Source: Bacteroidales bacterium UBA3743
GTDB lineage: Bacteria; Bacteroidota; Bacteroidia; Bacteroidales; Paludibacteraceae
Assembly: GCA_002371265.1 (NCBI GenBank)
Contig: DFGT01000019.1
Coordinates: 54,754-118,753, forward strand
Direction: 5' to 3'
DNA length: 64,000 nucleotides
In this document: positions 1-9,400 of the stretch, piece by piece
Numbering within the stretch: the stretch's first letter is position 1
How the letters are laid out: every line of letters starts with the position of its first letter
Position numbers and translations under genes: made by a program
The notes under the pieces: model-generated
What the model was told of the DNA's origin: nothing
The model's input: the letters and a program-made list of their open reading frames with translations, nothing else
The model's database searches: none

Positions 1-16
1 TAATTTTATGTTGCGT

Positions 17-48
17 TTTGCAATTTTATTGACGTGCATGACTTTTTG
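17..48 (+). promoter_or_regulatory. Possible Bacteroides-type promoter for the MoxR operon
   Basis: TTTG at 17-20 is followed after 20 nt by ACTTTTTG at 41-48. The spacing and the TTTG halves fit the Bacteroides -33/-7 pattern, but the TA of TAnnTTTG is missing. The window begins just upstream, so a better promoter may lie outside it. Confidence 0.25.
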
Positions 49-77
49 TTTTTATTTATCAGCCAACTGACAAAAAC

Positions 78-1178
78 ATGGAACAATTTATCAAGCCTCC
101 TGTAGAAGTGCGCTATTCGGAAGAACTCAGTGCCCTTGAAAAAAATGACAAAGCAAGAAGACCTGCAAACTGGATACTCTCTCCATCTGCGGTGAGAACA
201 TTCATTCTTGGTGGAGACGTCGATACTCCTGACGGTAAAGTGAAAATCAAACGTAAGTTCTATGGCAACGATGCTCTTGTGGAGAGGGCGATCATAACAC
301 TTGCCGGAAACCGTGGCCTTATGCTTGTGGGTGAACCTGGCACTGCTAAGACTATGCTTTCTGAACTTTTGTCCGCTGCGTGCTGTGGCATTTCAACAAA
401 TACTGTCCAGGGCACAGCCGGCACCACCGAGGATATGATAAAGTACAGCTGGAACTATGCGTTGCTTCTTTCAAAAGGTCCTTGTCGTGAGGCTTTAGTA
501 CCGTCTCCTTTGCTTATCGGAATGGAGAAGGGCATATTCGCCAGGTTTGAGGAGATCACACGTACTCCGGCAGAAATACAGGACAGCTTGATTTCTGTCA
601 TGTCTGACCAGATTCTGAACATACCTGAAATGGGCGATGAGGGTCTTGTCCTTGCCAAACCAGGTTTCAATATAATCGGAACTGCCAATACGAGAGACAA
701 GGGAGTCAACGAGATGTCCGGTGCTTTGAAACGTCGCTTTAATTTTGAGACGGTAGAGCCTGTGAGAGATGTAAGACTTGAAAAGGAAATCATAGTCCGC
801 GAGGCTTCCGAACTTGCTAAAACGGCAAATATCAGCTGCCCTGTTGATACTGATGTGGCTGAACTTCTTGCTGTGACATATCATGAGTTGCGTGAGGGAA
901 TCACCTCTGATGGCACTGTGATTGAACGTCCTAACGCTGTGATGAGCACGGCAGAGGCAGTGTCTGTGTATTATCAGGCTCTGTGTCATTCTTGGTATTA
1001 CGGCAATGGGCGTATAGAGCCGGCGTTGCTTACTGAGGGGCTTCTTGGAGCGGTGTGCAAGGAAAACAAAGATGATTTAGAAAAACTTAGGGCTTATTTC
1101 AGAACCGTATCAAAAGAAAAAAGCAAGGCTGGCGATTTATGGAAAGAGTACATCAAAACAGCGGATCTGCTGAGATGA
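78..1178 (+). CDS. MoxR-family AAA+ ATPase
   Basis: A 366-residue cytoplasmic AAA+ ATPase of the MoxR type. Members of this family usually act as chaperones that remodel or load metal onto VWA-domain partners. Visible motifs are Walker A GEPGTAKT at residues 85-92, a MoxR-style Walker B ending in FEEI near 157-160, sensor 1 GTANTRD at 201-207 and an arginine-rich LKRRFNFE at about 217-224. The length is normal for the family. It is the first gene of a five-gene operon and its stop overlaps the next start as ATGA at 1175-1178. The VWA protein two genes downstream is the obvious partner. The gene set matches the E. coli yeh cluster, where YehL is the ATPase (from memory). The substrate is unknown. 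The family assignment is firm; the role is inferred. Confidence 0.92.
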   Translation: MEQFIKPPVEVRYSEELSALEKNDKARRPANWILSPSAVRTFILGGDVDTPDGKVKIKRKFYGNDALVERAIITLAGNRGLMLVGEPGTAKTMLSELLSAACCGISTNTVQGTAGTTEDMIKYSWNYALLLSKGPCREALVPSPLLIGMEKGIFARFEEITRTPAEIQDSLISVMSDQILNIPEMGDEGLVLAKPGFNIIGTANTRDKGVNEMSGALKRRFNFETVEPVRDVRLEKEIIVREASELAKTANISCPVDTDVAELLAVTYHELREGITSDGTVIERPNAVMSTAEAVSVYYQALCHSWYYGNGRIEPALLTEGLLGAVCKENKDDLEKLRAYFRTVSKEKSKAGDLWKEYIKTADLLR

Positions 1179-3532
1179 TTAGGTTTGATCTTTCAGCTCC
1201 TGTGTTGTTTTTCCCCGTCAGACATCACAGCCCTGTCTGTTCTTACCAGCTTCTCCGCACAATAGAACTTTACAGTCCGGAAATAATTCTGATTGAAGGA
1301 CCGGAGAATGCTTGCGACTTGATTCCTGTACTGACCGATGACAAGACTGTGTTGCCGGCGGCAATATACTATTATTACAAGGATAAGAAAAAACTTGTTG
1401 ACGACGATGGTGAGGATTATCGTTGTTACTATCCGTTTTTATATTCGTCGCCAGAATACAATGCGATGCTTGAAGCCAAACAACTTGGAATTCCGTCGCT
1501 GTTTATCGACCTCCCGTATAGTGAGATCTTAATCAACACCGAGGGTGGAAAGGGTTTGCGAAAATATGAAAAGCAGAATTATGCCGACGACGGGAAATTT
1601 ACAATAGGTGATTATTATAAACGTCTGTGTGAAAAAACTAAGGTGCAGAGTTTTGACGAGTTCTGGGAAAAGTATTTTGAAATCTCCGGCTTGGAACTTA
1701 CTCCTGAGAAATTTATACACAACATGTACACCTATTGCTCGCTCATACGCAGAGATACAACTGAGGAAGACCTGTCTGCCGACGGTACGCTTGTCAGAGA
1801 ACATTATATGGCGGCAAATATTCGTAAGGCTATGGGCACATATAAACGGGTGCTTGTCGTGACTGGTGGATTTCATACACCCGGTCTGATAAAGCTTCTC
1901 GAAGGAGAAATCCCGACGGTGGAGCTGCACAAAATTCCAAATGATTGCACGGGATGCTTTCCTGCCGCTTATTCCTATGAGGCAGCGGACGCTTTGCATG
2001 GGTATGCTTCCGGAATGAAATGGCCTTATTTTTACGACTGCATATTCAAAAATCTGAAGAGCAGAAAAGATTACGGTGGTGTGTATGATGACGAAACACT
2101 AAGTCTGCTGATTAAAACCAGCAAGGAGGCGGCTAAAAAAAATATTCAGGTGTCGATAGCTGATGTCACCGCCGCAAAAATGTTGATGAGTGGTCTTGCT
2201 TCGTTGAGGGGCGTGCGTGAGTGTGGAATGACTGAACTTATCGACGGCGTGACGGGAGCTATGATAAAAGGTGAGAAAACCATATCTTCTGCTATGCCGC
2301 TTGATATATTGAATAAACTTGCGACAGGCGATAAAATGGGGCATATAGGTGATAAAAACCATATTCCTCCTCTGATTGCGGATCTGGAAGAGCAGTGTCG
2401 CAGATTCCGACTGAAAACGGATATCGTTACTGCTCAGCATGTGGAATGTGCACTGTTTTCTTCAGAGAAAGGTCTGCAACTTAGCAGATTGTTCCACAGA
2501 CTCTGTTTCCTTGAAACTGGGTTCTGCGAGAGAGAAAAAGGTCCGGATCTTCACAACGATTGTGACCGCAGCCGAGTGCGTGAGGTATGGAAATATCGCA
2601 GATCACCTTCTGTAGATTCCATTCTTATCGACCGCACTACTGACGGCTTTACGATAGAGGATGCCTGCACAAACGTCGCCATACGTCTGTTCCGAAACGA
2701 ACAACGTTGTGAGAATGCGGCTCATCTGGCAGTGGATTGCTTCCTTATGGGAATAAGCATTGATGGCGAAAGCGACACTCTTCAGAGACTCGTCGTCTCG
2801 GATGGCGATTTCTTCTCGGTGGGCAATGCTCTTTCTTATTTTCGGACGCTGTTTGAACTTAAACGTCTGTATGAATATGACGATAAAAGCATTCTGCCTC
2901 TGATGACAAAATGCTTTGACAAACTTGTTATGCTTTTGCCGACGATGGCATCTGTGACTGATGATAACGCTGATGAACTTTGCTCGTTGATGAAACAGTT
3001 TTTCTCGTTGACAGAAAGTGTTCTGCCTAATCGAAGAGATTCGCTCATCGCGGCGCTCCAACAGCTAATTAGAGCAAATGACAAGAATCCTGCCGTATAC
3101 GGCGCGGCAATGGGACTCCTCTGTACTGGAGACCCGGCTTGTCAAAAAGATGCTGAGGCGGCGATGTACGGATACCTTAATGGAACGATTGCTGTCAAGA
3201 AACAGGGTGCTGATTATCTTAAAGGTCTTTTCCTTACTGCAAGAGACATCGTTTTTGAGGAAAATGACTTTCTTGTTATGACGGATCAACTCCTGACTTC
3301 GATGGAAACCGATGATTTTATGGAGATCCTCCCGTCGCTACGACTCGCATTCAGTTATTTCACGCCTCAGGAGATAAGTGAGACGGCAGAGACTATAGCT
3401 GGTCTGTATAAAACAAATGCTGTCTCTCTCTTGTATGAAGAGATTAAGGATGAGTCGCTATGGAATTGCGGACGTGAATTCGACAGTGTGATAATGAAAG
3501 AACTCTTAAATGGAGGATCCGAATATGCTTGA
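1175..3532 (+). CDS. DUF5682 family protein (YehM-like)
   Basis: A protein of about 785 residues with the signature start of DUF5682: FFPVRHHSP at residues 12-20 and IEGPENA at 40-46, with a later GGFHTPG motif. An in-frame ATG at 1139 exists. I chose the ATG at 1175 because it overlaps the upstream stop as ATGA, the usual coupling in tight operons, and because the family motif begins right after it. The spacing of HH, EGP and GGFH motifs is reminiscent of TraB/ChaN/EreA-like folds, but that is only an impression. No signal peptide or membrane segment is seen, so it is probably cytoplasmic. It sits between the MoxR ATPase and the VWA gene, and overlaps the VWA gene by 8 nt. Biochemical function is unknown. 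Confidence 0.85.
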   Translation: MIRFDLSAPVLFFPVRHHSPVCSYQLLRTIELYSPEIILIEGPENACDLIPVLTDDKTVLPAAIYYYYKDKKKLVDDDGEDYRCYYPFLYSSPEYNAMLEAKQLGIPSLFIDLPYSEILINTEGGKGLRKYEKQNYADDGKFTIGDYYKRLCEKTKVQSFDEFWEKYFEISGLELTPEKFIHNMYTYCSLIRRDTTEEDLSADGTLVREHYMAANIRKAMGTYKRVLVVTGGFHTPGLIKLLEGEIPTVELHKIPNDCTGCFPAAYSYEAADALHGYASGMKWPYFYDCIFKNLKSRKDYGGVYDDETLSLLIKTSKEAAKKNIQVSIADVTAAKMLMSGLASLRGVRECGMTELIDGVTGAMIKGEKTISSAMPLDILNKLATGDKMGHIGDKNHIPPLIADLEEQCRRFRLKTDIVTAQHVECALFSSEKGLQLSRLFHRLCFLETGFCEREKGPDLHNDCDRSRVREVWKYRRSPSVDSILIDRTTDGFTIEDACTNVAIRLFRNEQRCENAAHLAVDCFLMGISIDGESDTLQRLVVSDGDFFSVGNALSYFRTLFELKRLYEYDDKSILPLMTKCFDKLVMLLPTMASVTDDNADELCSLMKQFFSLTESVLPNRRDSLIAALQQLIRANDKNPAVYGAAMGLLCTGDPACQKDAEAAMYGYLNGTIAVKKQGADYLKGLFLTARDIVFEENDFLVMTDQLLTSMETDDFMEILPSLRLAFSYFTPQEISETAETIAGLYKTNAVSLLYEEIKDESLWNCGREFDSVIMKELLNGGSEYA
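3512..3516 (+). promoter_or_regulatory. Shine-Dalgarno site deciding the VWA start
   Basis: GGAGG lies 8 nt before the ATG at 3525. The alternative ATG at 3510 would overlap this site, so 3525 is the better start for the VWA gene. Confidence 0.65.
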
Positions 3533-4667
3533 TAGAGATCTTGCTTTAAATCGTTGGAGACTAGTGCTCGGTAGTATGTCAGACAATAGTCTTTCTTTCA
3601 GTGGAAGTGATCGAGAGATTCTGTCTTTTGAGGATATGGAGCAGTTGCTTGATTATCTTTATAGTCATGCTCAGGGAGACGATGTCCGTGGCGAATCCAT
3701 ATCCGACCGTAGTGGTGGACTTGGAGAGTCGCAACTGACTGCGGCAAAATGGATAACAAAAGTGAGAGAGTTGTTCCCCAAGCAGACAGCTGAGGTGCTC
3801 GAACGGCATGCTCTTGATGAATTCAAGATGACGGAGTTGCTGACTGATAAGAAAGTGCTGGAGCAGATGAAACCAGATATGTCGCTGCTAAAAACTGTGC
3901 TCCAGCTTAAACATCTGATGAAAGGCGAGGTGCTAGAGACAGCAAAGAAGATTGCCCGCTCTGTGGCTGAAGAACTGAGTGAGAAATTGGCTCAAAGCAC
4001 AAGGCAGGCTCTCACGGGACGACTAGACCGCAACTCCAGAAGCCCTGTGCGTTCGGCACGCAATATAGATATTCATAAGACTATAAGGCGTAACCTGAAA
4101 AATTATGACAAAGAAAACGAAACACTTGTGCTGAAGGATGTATACTTCTCAAGCAGAGTGAAAAAATATAACAAGAAGACGGTTATTATTGCCGTCGACG
4201 AGAGTGGATCGATGCTTGGTTCTGTGATATACAGTGCTGTCATGGCTCAGATAATATCTAAATTGCCGTTTGCCGAGATCAAACTTGTGATATTCGACAC
4301 AGAGATTGTTGACTTGTCTGGCATGGTGGAGGATCCTGTTGAAGTTATGATGAGCGTACAGCTTGGTGGTGGCACGGATATTGGAAAAGCTCTGTCTTAT
4401 TGTGAATCGCTGATACAAACCCCTTCCGATACATGTGTGTTGTGCGTGACTGATCTTTGTGAAGGTGGTTATCCGCATATTTTGCTCAACACGGCTCAAA
4501 ATATCATGACAAGTGGAGCGAAACTCAGTTTCCTTACTGCTCTTGATGAATGTGCCAATCCCGTATACGACAAGAATATGGGTCAACTTCTAGCTGATAT
4601 GGGAGCGTTTGTCGGTGCATTGACACCCGATCAGTTGGGTGATTATATAGGTAGAATATTTAGTTGA
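3525..4667 (+). CDS. VWA domain protein (YehP-like)
   Basis: A protein of about 380 residues. The N-terminal half (to about residue 215) is helical and charged. The C-terminal half is a von Willebrand factor A domain with an intact metal-ion-dependent adhesion site: DESGS at residues 225-229, a threonine in GGGTD near 281-285 and an aspartate in VTDLCEGG near 309. It can therefore be expected to bind Mg or Mn. No signal peptide is visible, so it should act in the cytoplasm with the MoxR ATPase, as in other MoxR-VWA pairs. The ATG at 3510 is also in frame; 3525 is preferred because of a GGAGG site. The next gene follows after 13 nt. Family assignment is secure; partner and effect are inferred. 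Confidence 0.9.
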   Translation: MLDRDLALNRWRLVLGSMSDNSLSFSGSDREILSFEDMEQLLDYLYSHAQGDDVRGESISDRSGGLGESQLTAAKWITKVRELFPKQTAEVLERHALDEFKMTELLTDKKVLEQMKPDMSLLKTVLQLKHLMKGEVLETAKKIARSVAEELSEKLAQSTRQALTGRLDRNSRSPVRSARNIDIHKTIRRNLKNYDKENETLVLKDVYFSSRVKKYNKKTVIIAVDESGSMLGSVIYSAVMAQIISKLPFAEIKLVIFDTEIVDLSGMVEDPVEVMMSVQLGGGTDIGKALSYCESLIQTPSDTCVLCVTDLCEGGYPHILLNTAQNIMTSGAKLSFLTALDECANPVYDKNMGQLLADMGAFVGALTPDQLGDYIGRIFS

Positions 4668-4668
4668 C

Positions 4669-4673
4669 GGAGG
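4669..4673 (+). promoter_or_regulatory. Strong Shine-Dalgarno site for the SWIM gene
   Basis: GGAGG, within the wider match ACGGAGGTGAT, lies 7 nt before the ATG at 4681. This is close to the full anti-SD complement, which is uncommon in Bacteroidales. Confidence 0.6.
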
Positions 4674-4680
4674 TGATGAT

Positions 4681-6456
4681 ATGATACAGAACGAAACACT
4701 TGCAGCCCAACTCTCTGCGGCAAACGAGGATACTCTGACTGCTCTTGCAAACAAGGGTCTCTACAAGCGTGCTGTGAAAGATACTGAAGGTCTAACTGCG
4801 GAATATGTTGAAACGGAAGACACGATACAGATCTCCGTCGGTGGTGAACAGTGTGTCATTAGATTTCCGTTTGAAAAAAGCACTTGCTCATGTCCGTCAA
4901 GGACAGTGTGCAGACATATCCTTGGAGCATTATTGCTTCTGAAAAAGGAAGTCCCGGAAGGCTTGGCTAACCCTCAGACTGAAGAATCTGAGGCTTCTGA
5001 GTCCAGCAAAGAATCTCATGACTTGGAGCCAGTTGAAGAATCGCCTAAGAAAAAGCCTTTAGAAGTAGTAGCCGACGACGCTTTGACATCTGAGGAAATA
5101 TCCGAAATAAAAAGTTGTGCCAAACATAGTCTTTCGCTTCTCGGCACATTGCTTGCGAGGGGACTTGTCCGTGCGGACAGTTCGGTGGCTGATGCTTTAG
5201 AACTTGCGGCTGTCAGTGCCCACACCGCCAAGATGGCTGATGCAGAACGAAAACTTCGTGCATTGTCTGGCAGACTCTCAGACTGTATAGACCGCAGGGC
5301 GTCGTTCGATATACATATCTTTACAAAGTCGCTCTGTTCGTGCGTCTCAATGTTAGCAGACCTTGAACAGAATGATGTGACTTCAAAAAAACTTGGCGTT
5401 TTCCGTGACACTTATGAATCATATCCCGGGAATCTTGAATTGTTGCCGATTGGTCATAAAGAGGTAGTGAGAGGCGAATATCAGGGAAGTGTGTATTATT
5501 TTTTGAATCTTGACGAGAGTGTACAGCCTCGTTTCCTTATTTATTCCGACCTTCGTCCTACATTTTATTCCCAAGATTCACATAAAAGACCGACACAAAC
5601 CATTGTCTGGAGCTTGAATACATCTCTTACAAGCATGATGTATTCAAAACTATTGTTGAAAAATGCCAAACTTAGTGGCGAAAAGATTTCAGGATCTTCT
5701 GCGACGGAGGTCGTCTTTACAAGTAAGGCGGAACTGAATTGTCCGCAGTTGAGAAAACTCGTGATAACAGACTTTCGTGAACTTGCGGAGTCTGCCGACT
5801 ACAATAGAGAAAAATTGTTTCTTATTCGTGTCCACACTCTTGACGACTATGGTTTTGACAAACATACGCAGATTCTTTTTATGAAGATCTCCGACCGTGG
5901 TGGCAGAACTGTGACTGCAGAGGTGAAGTATTTTGCCGAGAATAAGGAGTTGGTGGAGAAAATAGAAGAGATATGCGGACGAATAAAAGATACTGAAGAT
6001 GTGTGGACATTGCTTGTCTCAGCAAGAATAAAAGACGGGGTTGTTGTGCTTAATCCGATAGAATTCTACGATTTTATAGAAGATATGGATTCCCATAGTT
6101 TCTCACCGTCTACAGAAATCACCACCGTCGATCCTCAATATGCTCATGTGCTTTTGAAACTTATATCAGAAGTGGAAAATAGCGTTGTGAGGTGTGTCAG
6201 AAGCGGATTAAGTTCGACTACAGAAAATCATGCTCCACTTATAGAAAAGATCAAACGATGTGGCTTGTCTGGACTTGCCGAATTAGCTGAACAATTTTTC
6301 GCGTCGGCTGACAGTTACCGGCATAATCTTGACAAAGATGCGGAAAAAGTTCTTTTTGACGCGTCGAAACTAATGAAATATATTATTTTAGCAGAAAATA
6401 AACTGGGAAAAATCTCAGCCTTATATAATATGGATAACGAATTAATGGAGGAATAA
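4681..6456 (+). CDS. SWIM zinc-finger protein (YehQ-like)
   Basis: A 591-residue protein with an N-terminal SWIM zinc finger. The ligands are C69, C71, C77 and H79 in the pattern CxC-x5-CxH. An acidic, low-complexity linker at about residues 92-140 joins it to a long C-terminal region I cannot assign to a fold. SWIM domains bind zinc and often mediate DNA or protein contacts; which applies here is not known. No signal peptide or membrane segment is seen. The start is supported by a strong GGAGG. The gene ends 2 nt before the DUF4132 gene, so the two are clearly co-translated. In E. coli the equivalent protein is YehQ (from memory). Confidence 0.85.
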   Translation: MIQNETLAAQLSAANEDTLTALANKGLYKRAVKDTEGLTAEYVETEDTIQISVGGEQCVIRFPFEKSTCSCPSRTVCRHILGALLLLKKEVPEGLANPQTEESEASESSKESHDLEPVEESPKKKPLEVVADDALTSEEISEIKSCAKHSLSLLGTLLARGLVRADSSVADALELAAVSAHTAKMADAERKLRALSGRLSDCIDRRASFDIHIFTKSLCSCVSMLADLEQNDVTSKKLGVFRDTYESYPGNLELLPIGHKEVVRGEYQGSVYYFLNLDESVQPRFLIYSDLRPTFYSQDSHKRPTQTIVWSLNTSLTSMMYSKLLLKNAKLSGEKISGSSATEVVFTSKAELNCPQLRKLVITDFRELAESADYNREKLFLIRVHTLDDYGFDKHTQILFMKISDRGGRTVTAEVKYFAENKELVEKIEEICGRIKDTEDVWTLLVSARIKDGVVVLNPIEFYDFIEDMDSHSFSPSTEITTVDPQYAHVLLKLISEVENSVVRCVRSGLSSTTENHAPLIEKIKRCGLSGLAELAEQFFASADSYRHNLDKDAEKVLFDASKLMKYIILAENKLGKISALYNMDNELMEE

Positions 6457-6458
6457 CA

Positions 6459-9400
6459 ATGCTTTACGAAAAGAAAACATCAGCGTTTGAGAATTTTATA
6501 AACGACTTTAGAGAACAATTGAAAGATGCAATTTCAGAGGAGGAACTCAATACCGTATGCGAGTATCTTGATATAACTCAGCCGAGGAATAACGCTTTGC
6601 TGGGCAAAATCGAAAAGAAGTGTAGGGATACTTTTCATGTACATAGATATGATCTCAATACGATCGTTAAAAAGGAGATAATCAGGAAAGATAATACTGA
6701 ACTCGCTGAAAGATTCATACTGGCTATTTATACGCTGTTCGGTTGTGAATGCTACGAACTTTTTGATAGTTTCGTAGATCACAGTAGTATGATAGAAAAT
6801 TCTGAGAAGTATAAATCCCGTATTATAAAACCAATCTCGGATAATCTTGGTATAGATCCAGAGGTTTTATATTATGCGATGTGTTTTGACGATGCTTCCT
6901 ACCGTCATATGCCTAAGACGACTAACACATCCGTTCTTAGAGGTGTATATGATCTTTATGACAGTCGATATTTATATAGGTTTATTTTTGTCAAAGCTAA
7001 TCTTCTTTGTTATTTGTTGGAGCAGGAAGGTAAAAATCTTTCAGAGGATGGAAAATGGGCAGTTGTGGCTGCAGAAAAGCTTTGGAAAGAATATTATGAC
7101 AGTGTTTTGAAGGAGTACGAAAATGCTGCCAATGACGATGAAAAAAAATCGTTTTCGAGACTATTGGCTTATTTGACTTGTGCATTGGGTGAGGCTGCTC
7201 CATATTCAAGCAAGGCATGCGAATACTTCAAGGAAGGATATGATAAGGTCTCTTTTAATATCGTAGAAGTTGCAATAAATGTTCCGAATCCATTTGTTAA
7301 ATTATTTAAATATATTGAAGGTGATGGCGTCGCAAGTGAAACGGAAAAAGGTAATGTCCTGGATAAATTTGCAAAGCTTTTCAAATCAGCCAAACCTGAC
7401 GACTGTTTGGTTACGCCGGAATATATAAGTTCTGTAGTCTACGAAACTGGTTCCTTAGTCTACATAACTAAAAGAGAGTCCGATTCCATAAATAAGGAGG
7501 TTCTGCCGGATAGAGATGAGTGGACAGAACGTCTTGCCAAAACTTATCCGGAACAATACAAATCGGCTATCTCACTTCTTGGAGATGAACTCAAACTCGT
7601 TAAATATATGAGTGAGATACTCCAACGAGTAGACCCGGATTCAGCCACTATTGTTGAAGATCTTAGAGATACGAGCCGTAGAAAGCTTGCGGATGTTGTG
7701 AGAAGAAGTTTTTCTAAATCAATAAAAGGAAACCCTTATTGTAGGGAAGTCGCAAAATACATACTTGGAGAAGCTACTCTAGATGATGTTCGCCCATTGA
7801 TCGATGGTAGCTGGAATATGGAGGTCGATGGCATTTGCGACTATTACAGTGCTTTTGGTATTGACGAATATCTTGCACGTGCAGTTACCGTATTGTCTCT
7901 TTGCTCCTATGATGATTCGTGGAACAGAAGGTATTACGTTCGTAAATTAACAGGTATTTATCTGTATGAACATATAAAGGAGACTTTTGATGTCCTTCGA
8001 GACTGTGGATTATCCTTTGGGGAGACTGTAAATATTATCGGTCTTGTCTTTGGGGAAAGATATAGCAATATGAAGGATTTAATGAAAGCTGTGGAAATCA
8101 TATCTTCCCATCCTGACGAACTTATTGCTACGGATTTTTCTCAGCTTTCCGATGGGGCAAGGATACTAGCAATAAATGCAATGGGCAACGATGCTGAAAG
8201 ATTCAAGACGAAACTCCTTTCATGTGTCAATGATAGCAGCAAAATGGTCCGTAATGAACTCGCGTCGGTGCTGGTGAAGCAGGAGTGGCATGATGATATT
8301 GCGTCTTTGCTCAAAGATAAGAAGGGCGCTGTAAGAGAGCTGGCATTGGAGGTTATCGGCAGACAGGGTGCGAATGCGTATGCCAATGAGCTGAACGCAG
8401 CATTAGAAGTGGAGAAATCCGATAAGATCAGAACATATATCGGTGTGCTTCTCGACTCGGCTCCTTCAAATACTGGGTTCTCACAACTTGATATTGACAA
8501 GCAGGTTTCAAAACTTGCTAAAAGTGCAAAGAACAGCAAACTTAGATTCCTGTTTGAGGATACTCTTAAAACCGTTCATAAACTTGATGGTACGGAAGCA
8601 ACAGAAGAGCCTGTCGCTCTTGTTATGTGTTATGCAGGAATGACATCTCCGGCGAGAAGTGTGCTTGCCGACAGCATCGCTGCAAATCTGAATCAGAGGG
8701 ATTTGGAAGAGTTTTCCGCAGATATTTTTGCGCGTTGGTATGACGACGGTGCTCAGACAAAGTTTAAGTCTGCACTCTATTTCTGTGCTATCCATGGCGG
8801 ACAGAAAATGGTGGATACGCTGATTCGCAACATCAAGGAGTGGTCGGAGGCTATGCGTAGTGCTATAGCAGCCGAAACGGTTTTTGCTCTGGCACTCAAT
8901 GGCAGCAATGAGGCATTGATGAACGTTGATAATATGTCAAGGAAATTCAAGAACAAGAGGGTGCGTGCCGCAGCTGTAGAGGCTATGGCCGCCGCTGCCG
9001 ATACTTTAGGAATCACCTCAGAAGAACTTGCAGACAGAATTGTGCCAGACTTAGGATTTGACAGGAATCTCTGCCGTGTGTTCGATTATGGAAAGAGACA
9101 GTTCAATGTGTATCTTAAGCCTTCTCTTGAAATGGAGGTGTTCTCTGGAGACAAACAGATAAAGACTCTCCCTAAACCAGGAACTACCGATGACAAAGAG
9201 ATCGCTGAAGCCGCATTCAACGAGTTCAAGGAAGTGAAGAAACAGCTTAAAAATGTTGTGGCAGCACAACGTTCGAGACTTGAATATGTCCTTATGTGTG
9301 ATCGCAAATGGACAAGCGAAAACTGGGAAAAATTGTTTGTTGGTAATGCCGTCATGCACTGTTTTGCGGTTGGATTGATTTGGGGAATTTATGAGAAAGG

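Noticed and set aside
1139..1174. Longer N-terminus for the DUF5682 protein
   Set aside because: The extra 12 residues lie inside the MoxR gene. The ATGA overlap at 1175 gives a natural start just before the family motif.
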